Shown: one piece after another, positions 57,801 through 64,000 of the stretch
How positions within the stretch are numbered: the stretch's first letter is position 1
Layout of the letters: each line of letters begins with the position of its first letter
Assembly (NCBI RefSeq): GCF_031143425.1
Contig: NC_090440.1
Coordinates: forward strand, 1,264,041,123 to 1,264,105,122
Reading direction: 5' to 3'
DNA length: 64,000 nt
Source: Pleurodeles waltl
Lineage: Eukaryota > Chordata > Amphibia > Caudata > Salamandridae
Made by a program: the position numbers and the translations under genes
The notes under the pieces: generated by a model
Told to the model about the DNA's origin: nothing
Seen by the model: only the letters and a program-made list of their open reading frames with translations
The model's database searches: none

Positions 57801-58092
57801 AGTTTCCAACCTGATTACTTGCAACATTTGATCTTGAACAGAAACTTTACAGACTTTGAGGTCCAAACGATGCTTAAATATATTGCGAGGCCACCAGAAA
57901 GTCACCCCAAGAGGATTCTTTTTATTGCAGATGCATTTCGTAAAATCCAGGAATTACCAGAGGGGAGGTTAACTATGTTTCTTGAAGGCATAGGATGTCG
58001 GCATCCCTCAAAAGCTGGTGAGCTGCATCATGTTTCAAGAGTCTCGTCAGAACAGTCACATTCCAAGAGACAATTAACAGCTCATGTTTCAT
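54880..58092 (-). pseudogene. LINE ORF2 pseudogene: APE endonuclease and reverse transcriptase
   Basis: ATG 58092 begins MKHELLIVSWNVTVL and ADILCLQET, the endonuclease start with its catalytic Glu. Later come LILNLYFNSFGQARAERML and VCGAFNLRH, where the usual GDFN Asp is Ala. After the inserted element the domain closes with TLDYIFVSDYVIKRLV (near 57175). The RT has GFRAN-like SFRANSATKDNIMALSFLIH, DRNLLWRELQGWGIPNKLLR, GLKQRCVLAPLLFNLYTADM and, in a shifted frame near 55705, YADDIVLMDHS. A C-terminal segment YLGMWLSAKRNPKVHLHHLK runs to about 55300. Stops and shifts are frequent, so it is inactive. Confidence 0.82.
57255..57524. mobile_element. 270 bp palindromic element built from GAACAACT units
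   Basis: The perfect 13 bp ends are GAACAACTAGGTC (57255-57267) and GACCTAGTTGTTC (57512-57524). Inside is a perfect 47 bp inverted repeat (57283-57329 and 57393-57439) around a 63 bp AT-rich loop. The word GAACAACT, or AGTTGTTC, recurs throughout. LINE endonuclease coding resumes on each side. No target duplication was identified, so the superfamily is unknown. Confidence 0.75.
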
Positions 58093-58117
58093 CTCCCGCT
58101 CCTTATTATCATTGTTA

Positions 58118-60489
58118 GGAGTACATCTGAACTGTACTATAAGAGGTATCGGACCTCCATGTCAAATTTGTTGTTTTATTTTTGTTGTCAGAGCCAAAAG
58201 ACACCTTTCTAGGGCAATTCTTTGTATTTGAGTATGTACAAGATATGGAGAAAGTTTTGTTCGACCCAGGTGGTTTGGGGTGCCCTACCCCTTTTAAAAT
58301 GCTTTTGGTGGTGACTTTTGGCTGTAAAGGTTTCCTTGTTTCCCTTAGGGGAAAAGGGTATTTAGACCGGCCAACCTTGACCACCGTTATGCCTGATATA
58401 TCCAAGGTTTTCTTGTTTTCTAGTATCCCATCGGCCAGTCCCCGGGTGCTTAGAGTCAGTATTGTTGATTTGCGATGTTTGCTTTATTGAGGTAGCACCT
58501 AAAATGCTACTCTCAGGATGTCATCAGAGTTAATATTAATCAACTCTGGGAATGCCTTAAATAACCATAACAAATTTGAGCAATTCAGAAGACCATGCTT
58601 GCCTTCTGAGCAATATTGAGGTATAAGTGCTAACTGTGCAGATGCTTGGTTGATTTGCTGAGCACTCATTCCTTCTTGGTTGTTTGTGCCAGTGACTTAT
58701 GAGTTCTCCGCATGGTCCTAGCTGTGATATCATGATGCTGTTCAATTGTAGTATCCAGGGTATTTGTATCAGTGACTTTTGAGTTCTCCCGCATGGTCCC
58801 ATCTGTGATATCCGGGTGCAGCGCAATGAGTGCGGGGTCAGATGTTCTGTGGAGTCCAGACTCTGGAGACAAAGGCAGTGACACAGGCTGAAGCTGATGT
58901 GACCGAATGGGCAAAGCTGAAAGCTTTGAGGTCTGATGCAATTTTTCCTGAAGTCAGATGACCGAGTGACTCACTGAATTTCATATGTTCATTGCTGTTA
59001 TGATGTACGCTGGTGTAGGGCGGTGACTGAATTCCAAAAGAGCTATGGTGGTCTGGTGTGCTAAAGGTTGGGGCAATTTCTGATTTTCCAGGAGCTTTTT
59101 ATCAATCTTCCTGCGCTTAAAGATGGGGTATGTACTAATTTCATTAAGAAGCTTCACTGTTTTTTCCTTGATTTTCTGAGCTTGCAGTTGTTCCTTACCT
59201 GCTTTGTTTCTTGGCTTTTTTAACCTCTTTTTGTCTCTCTTTGATAGTGCCTTAGACCAGTGTAAAGCTGCATTACTTGCATTGTTTAAAGAGGCATCTG
59301 TCTTTGTCTCCATCTCATGATGGAACAGCGCAGGTGGTTGTTGTAATACAATATGTGGCTCCATGTGAACATACACACCAGTATTAGATGTGTTGAGCAA
59401 TTTGTCCGGCTGGGGTGAAAGAATCATTTGGGCAACTGTAGTTAAAGGTGCTTGATTGTCCTGGGTCGACGTAAAGCTGGGTGTGGCCTCTGTAGTCTGA
59501 TTTGAAGGTCTGGACCACATTAGATCAAATATGGGCAGTCTAGCCATGCCTGGACCTTGTAGGACTGTTTTCCATTCAGAGATCATGGAGTTCAGTACTT
59601 CAGGCAGGGTGGACAGTTTGTCTTCAATTGGAAAGCAGGTACGTGTTGATATATCGGTATTGAGCGCATTAGTTCCAATGCAAAACCCTCTTTGTTCCAG
59701 CGCTGTAAACTTTGTGATGGAAGTGGCTAGCACATGTTTCAGGTCCGGTTGCATCTCAAGTTTGTCTGACTGCCAGGTGAAAGCATTTATTGTAGCAGAT
59801 GGAGTTGCATTAATTCATGCCAGTAGGTTGCTCTGGTATTCATCCATTTGAAATACCGAAGAGGCAGCTTTTTGGTCGAAGCTCGAAGAGCCTGTCTGAG
59901 TAAGAATATGGAGGTTATGGAGCGAATGCTGTTGGGCTTCAAAGGAAACACTATAATTGCCTTTACTGCCATCGTCTGGCTGTCATCCATCCACAGTGGC
60001 ATAGGAGTCCTCCCTTGGCCCTATTAGTGCCTGTCTGGGACCCAAGCTTGATATGTCCAGTAGCTGGCTGCTTGTTGTAGCCCCTTCTTTTGATTTTAAG
60101 AGCCAGTCTTTTACAGTGGATGGTGGGCTGGCTGCAATATGGCTAGTGGCTGCCAATGCCCTATGTTCCTGTTTCTGCGGAGCTGGCTGGGGGGCTAAAA
60201 AAGTTGAGAAACTGGTTGTGGCAATGTTTCTAGTACTTTGTGGGGTCCGTTCCTTATGATTTAAATTATTTAGATCGATTATCATGTTATCTATGAGACT
60301 ATTTGACGAGATTTCTATGATTGTATCATCACCCAGCGGGGCCGACCCATTATGTGAATGATTCAAAGAATGATTCAGAGTATTTACTGACCAATATTTA
60401 GGGGTTTTCTTGATGCATAGGGTATCCCCAGGAAGAGACTGTCCAATGGGTGCTTTTGGTGTTTTAAGTGCTTTCCGTAAAAAGTCCAA
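58118..60489 (-). pseudogene. LINE ORF1 pseudogene
   Basis: Starting at ATG 60489 (MDFLRKALKTPKAPIGQSLP), long frames on the minus strand cover 60489-59983, 59754-58981 and 58490-58115, joined by a few stops and shifts. The middle part has a Lys/Arg-rich stretch (SKRDKKRLKKPRNKAGKEQL) followed by a helical region, suitable for RNA binding. I recognise no standard domain. Position upstream of the APE-RT frame makes it ORF1 of the LINE. Confidence 0.6.
58693..58821 (-). repeat. 79 bp direct duplication within the LINE ORF1 region
   Basis: GTGACTTATGAGTTCTCCGC at 58693 recurs as GTGACTTTTGAGTTCTCCCG at 58772, and similarity continues through 'gcatggtcc' and 'ctgtgatat'. Translated on the minus strand the units read HPDITDGTMRENSKVTDTN and HHDITARTMRRTHKSLAQT. 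Confidence 0.75.
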
Positions 60490-61840
60490 ACTGTGCTTTG
60501 AACTGGCTTGCTACATTTTGTTATTGTTTTAGCACTATTCCCACTGAGGTTGTTATCTGTCTGTGCAACAGTGCACTTTTGGCACTTTTGGGGGTATTCT
60601 CAATGGTCTTAAGCTGGAGGGCCCTCTGGCAGCAGGGCCCCCTGACACTAAATTGCATTGGTGACAAAAGGCCTGTGAGGAGGATAATTTCCAAGCGAGT
60701 GGATATACGCTTGGATATATGCTTAGTCTGTTTGATGGGACTGTGCGCTTCCTTGCACTGTCTGCTGCTACTTCGCATGTTTTAGTCAACACATGTGGCA
60801 CTGCTTGAGGCAGTCCCAAGGCTAGGGGACGATTGCCAATAGGTGGAAGAGCATTTGGAGTGGCATTTGAAGACAAGGAAAATGGTATTGCAGTCATCTG
60901 TATCACAAAGATGAGAAAATAAGGGAGGTTGAAGTGAGGTCAAAGGGCGATGGATGCGAACTGTTGGATCTTCGTGGCAGGCGAAAGCAGGTAGTGAGTG
61001 CAAGATTTGAGAAAGGCACAGAGAATTGTGTGGTTAGAGTGGGGCACCCCAGACGGATGCAAAACCACACCCAGCACTATCCCGGCAGCTTCGGGTAGGT
61101 TCTGGGAGCACAATCTTACCCTACAGCCACCACGCTCTGCCCTAGTCTTGTCAGGACCTGCCCTGCCCTGCTCTCGTCAGTATGTTGTAGCTGCACTACT
61201 GGATTGCTGTACTGCTGCCTGCAGGCCCTGATGGCCCCAGTGATCTTTGGTAGGTGCATCCCAGGCTGCTTCCTGGGTTGTGTAGATGCAGTTTGCAGAT
61301 CACAGCAGGGGGAGCAGGTCCTAATGTAGTTGCGGCTTCTTGGGTGACGGTAAGTGAATGGCAGTGGTGTTGAAATGCTTTAACTGCCTTTACCATGCTA
61401 AAACCCTCCCCTCTGTTGCCCCCTCCTTATCCCTCTTCTTGTTTCCTCACCTGCACTTTCCTGCGTCTCTGGGGTGAAGGAGTAAGGGGGGAGGACTGCA
61501 ATGAGGAGAGGGAGGCAGAAGGGGAGGCAGAGAGATCCCACTGTCACTCTCCTTCTGGACTGCTCGGCTCTACGCACTGCAGCTGATGACCCAGATGGGC
61601 TTCCGATAGGCACGATGGGCACCACTCGTACTGCTCTACTAGGTGGCTGGCCCCCTCTGTGCATCTCTCCCAGACTCCAGCACCGGCCCGCAACTGCTGA
61701 CATCGTGGAAGTGGGAGCCGTCGGATTAGCGAAACGCTTAGCGCACATCGTTCGAGTCATGCTGGAGGCGCGACACACCCCTAGACCTTGCATCCTCATC
61801 CTAGCGTCGTCCTGAGCATGAATAGGATAAAAGCTTTTGT
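60490..61840 (-). promoter_or_regulatory. Likely 5' UTR and promoter region of the LINE
   Basis: The region is GC-rich and non-coding, upstream of ORF1, with a CpG-richer outer part (61600-61800). No TATA box or known LINE promoter site was recognised. The outer limit is set where AT-rich sequence begins and is approximate. Confidence 0.4.
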
Positions 61841-62388
61841 TTTGCATGGGTTTTTCTTTTACCCAGACAAAAAGAAATTCATGAGATGTAGGCTCTTAAA
61901 CTCAGCATGAATTTTCATTTCCAATATATTCTTACCTAATTTTGGACAACTATAAGTATGTCCCGAAACAACAGCCTATGAGTGCAAATGAAATAACACA
62001 TTTGCTATGAAATGCTATGCATTTTGGATGAAACAGTTCACCCAAACAAATTTCTGTAATAAAAAAATATATATATATTTTGGTCTCACAATTCCACTGT
62101 ATACGTCATGAATTCATGGCCACATCAGCAAGTCATCTGTGGTATCACTCAAACATCAGCTTCAAATATGTTTTGCAAAAGCTAATTTTGTGATCTAAAA
62201 TATTACTTTGACAATGCTTGAAAATGTACACATCTTGTTGTCCAATATTTATTTGGGGGTAAAAAAAAACATATGCCCTCAAAAATACAAATTTTAACCT
62301 TAAATGTCAGGTATTAATTTCAGTAAATACATGCTGGGCTTCCATATTTCAACCCTTATGTACCACTATAAAATATGAACAGATTCTG
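61841..62388. other. AT-rich sequence, nothing recognised
   Basis: No frame with motifs, no splice-bordered exon and no clear repeat end is visible. A short TA run lies near 62068-62080. Confidence 0.5.
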
Positions 62389-62929
62389 GGGGCTGCCCGC
62401 CAGACTTCCCCCCTCCAAAATACCGCTCCGCGGTCGCAAGACCGCTGAGGGTATTTTGGCTTTTGCACTGGGCTGGCGGGCGACCGCCAAAAGGCCGCCC
62501 GCCAGCCCAGTGCAAAAACCCTTCCCACTAGGACGCCGGCTCAGAATTGAGCCGGCGGAGTGGGAAGGTGCGACGGGTGCAGTGGCACCCGTCGCGTATT
62601 TCAGTGTCTGCAATGCAGACACTGAAATACAAAGTGGGGCCCTCTTACGGGGGCCCCACGACAACCCATACCGCCATCCTGTTCCTGGCGGGAGAACCGC
62701 CAGGAACAGGATGGCGGTATGGGCTGTCAGAATCCCCCATGGCGGCGCAGCAAGCTGCGCCGCCATGGGGGATTCCCAGGGCAGCGGAAAACCGGCGGGA
62801 GACCGCCGGTTTTCCACTTCTGAACGCGGCAAAACCACCGCGGTCAGAATGCCCTGCGGGGCACCGCCAGCCTGTTGGCGGTGCTCCCGCCGACCCTGGC
62901 CCCGGCGGTAAGGAACCACCGGGGTCAGA
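62389..62929. mobile_element. Hairpin-array MITE, second copy (outer ends lost)
   Basis: It is collinear with 8136-8767 from the GGTCGCAAGACCG hairpin to the final CCCCGGCGGT stem. The GGCCCTCATT termini are absent and the left flank diverges at about 62389. One block near 8440-8480 of the first copy is missing. The stems are kept although the sequence has changed, with eight compensated pairs (see findings). Confidence 0.85.
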
Positions 62930-63209
62930 ATCACCCCCTCTGTCTTATATGCTAAAAAGGCACTATCACACCAACAATGCCTTCATATGTCAGAGTTGAC
63001 CTCTATGCCAAGGATAACTACCTGTGTGTATGTAAGGAATATCCACAATATACCACAAATCAGTGTCATTATACAAAAGCTAGAACTTTAACAGGGAAAG
63101 CTGCATAATATCAAGAATGTCTTCATGATACCAAAGGATGTCTATCATTAGACAAGAAATATTGCATTATGCCAGTGGAGGCCAAGATTACTCCCCATAC
63201 ACTCATTAT
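62930..63209. repeat. Possible degenerate ~30-40 bp tandem repeat
   Basis: Phrases of the type 'tatgccaaggataact', 'tataccacaaatcagtg', 'tatcaagaatgtcttc', 'taccaaaggatgtc' and 'tatgccagtggaggcc' follow each other at irregular 20-40 bp spacing. Similar phrases continue after the next MITE (63776-64000). Register and unit are uncertain. Confidence 0.35.
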
Positions 63210-63772
63210 GGGCCTCATTATGACTCTGGCGGGCGGCGGTAAGCTGGCGGTAACACCGCCAACAGGCTAGCGGTGTTCCACCAGCTATTATGACCATGGC
63301 ACATTAGCCACGGCCATACCGCCGGCCCCTCCAACATACCACCAGGCTTTCGCGTGGCGTTCCTAATCCCCAGGGGAGAGGTGCAAGCACCACTGCCCTG
63401 GGGATTATGAGTCCCCAACCGCAGACCTATCCACAGTAGTAAACACCGCCATGGAGAGGCTGGCGGTAAGGGGGACTTGAGGTGCCCCAGGGGCCCCCAG
63501 GCACAGCCCCATCATGCATTTCACTGCTGAAATGCACGACGGGTGCAGCTGCACCCGCTGCACATCAACATTGCCACCGGCTCTATTACCAGCCGTCTGC
63601 ACTGTTGATATGACTTTTCCGCTGGGCCAGTGGACAGAAAGGCTGTTACCATCTGCTGGCCCAGCAGAAAAGTCATAATAGGGAGCCAGATATACCACCA
63701 GCACTGGCAGTATACTGGTGCCCGCAGCTTCGGCAGTCTTTTGAAAAGACTGCGGAAGTTGTAATAAGGGCC
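63210..63772. mobile_element. Harbinger-type MITE, 563 bp
   Basis: The left end is GGGCCTCATTATGACTCTGG and the right end in reverse complement is GGCCCTTATTACAACTTCCG, close to the H1 termini. TAT flanks both ends (63207-63209 and 63773-63775). The interior has stems such as 'taatccccaggg / ccctggggatta' (63364-63408) and 'tgacttttc...gaaaagtca' (63610-63677), and shares the GACGGGTGCA stem with the other GC-rich MITEs. Confidence 0.85.
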
Positions 63773-63775
63773 TAT

Positions 63776-64000
63776 ATGTCTTAGAATAGTCCCCAATTCC
63801 AAGACTATAAATATGCTAGTGATGGGCTCCACAGTATTAAAGTTGTTCCAAGAATGGCATTCATTTTGCCAGGACCAGTACCATAACAGGAATAAGCTCC
63901 TTAATATCAAAATTTGACAATAATATGCCAATGAAGACAGTTATTCAGCCGTGGTTTTATAAAAACTAAATAATAGCTTAATGTGCAGTGAATGACCATT
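63776..64000. other. Flanking sequence, no gene
   Basis: This continues the repeat-like phrases seen at 62930-63209 (for example 'aatatgctagtgatgg' and 'aatatgccaatgaaga'). No coding sequence is seen. Confidence 0.4.

Larger units (their letters stand above)
54877..61840 (-). mobile_element. APE-type LINE (not L1), about 7 kb, decayed
   Basis: On the minus strand a GC-rich 5' region (about 61840-60500), an ORF1 (60489-58118) and an APE-RT ORF2 (58092 to about 54880) follow in order. It sits inside the gag region of the Ty3/gypsy element. RT motifs (GLKQRCVLAPLLFNLY, YADDIVLMDHS) differ from those of the two L1 elements and suggest the CR1/L2/Jockey side of the LINEs; the exact clade is open. 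A palindromic element (57255-57524) interrupts the endonuclease. Confidence 0.75.

Noticed and set aside
61398..61847. Arg-rich frames as a possible host exon
   Set aside because: They occur in the GC-rich 5' region of the LINE, without splice sites or a known domain.
1..64000. CRISPR arrays, rRNA or tRNA genes, bacterial operons
   Set aside because: No spaced direct-repeat array, rRNA core or tRNA cloverleaf was seen, and intron-containing genes and LINEs show the DNA is eukaryotic nuclear.

Overview
The window looks like intronic DNA from a vertebrate with a very large genome, most likely a salamander (a newt such as Pleurodeles is my best guess). Two spliced exons of a contactin-associated-protein (CNTNAP) gene lie on the minus strand at 41146-41317 and 43373-43522. 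They are in phase and have consensus splice sites. Almost everything else is transposable-element DNA: PIF/Harbinger elements and their short derivatives, two L1-type LINEs, a second APE-type LINE, a DIRS-like tyrosine-recombinase element, and a Ty3/gypsy family with 2-3 kb LTRs. The species guess rests on this repeat mix, which matches the Harbinger-rich repeat content reported for newts; no species-diagnostic gene is present.

Layout. 1-5227: remains of a Ty3/gypsy element (minus-strand 3' LTR, polypurine tract, RT-RNase H pol remnant, then an inverted LTR). 5735-8828: a long non-coding repeat (family A) carrying two hairpin-rich MITEs. 8829-15100: L1 element 1 on the minus strand, with MITEs inside its endonuclease and RT. 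15130-16780: unclassified repeat. 16960-22600: L1 element 2 on the plus strand, head to head with the first. 22620-32600: a family A copy split by a 7.3 kb Harbinger element (H1, 25001-32307, TAA target duplication). 32640-34551: nested palindromic MITEs. 34555-38099: a nearly complete 3.5 kb Harbinger element (H2, TAA duplication) with a Myb-like gene and a DDE transposase in convergent array. 38196-40430: family A, minus strand. 40480-44050: host intron and the two CNTNAP exons. 44060-49880: decayed DIRS-like element interrupted by a LINE tail and a MITE. 51148-54876: a 3.07 kb Ty3/gypsy LTR, leader and gag start. 54877-61840: APE-type LINE on the minus strand, interrupted by an odd palindromic element. 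62389-63772: two more Harbinger-type MITEs.

No mobile-element gene appears intact; each has stops or frameshifts. H2 is the best preserved and its history is readable: two genes, one small intron each, terminal inverted repeats, subterminal TTGCGA arrays and a 3 bp target duplication.

The most unusual signal is the build of the GC-rich MITEs at 8136-8767 and 62389-62929. Each is a run of about a dozen adjacent hairpins. Between the two copies at least eight stem positions changed on both arms so that pairing is kept. Such covariation is expected of a folded molecule or of hairpin-templated correction, and is not usually described for MITEs.
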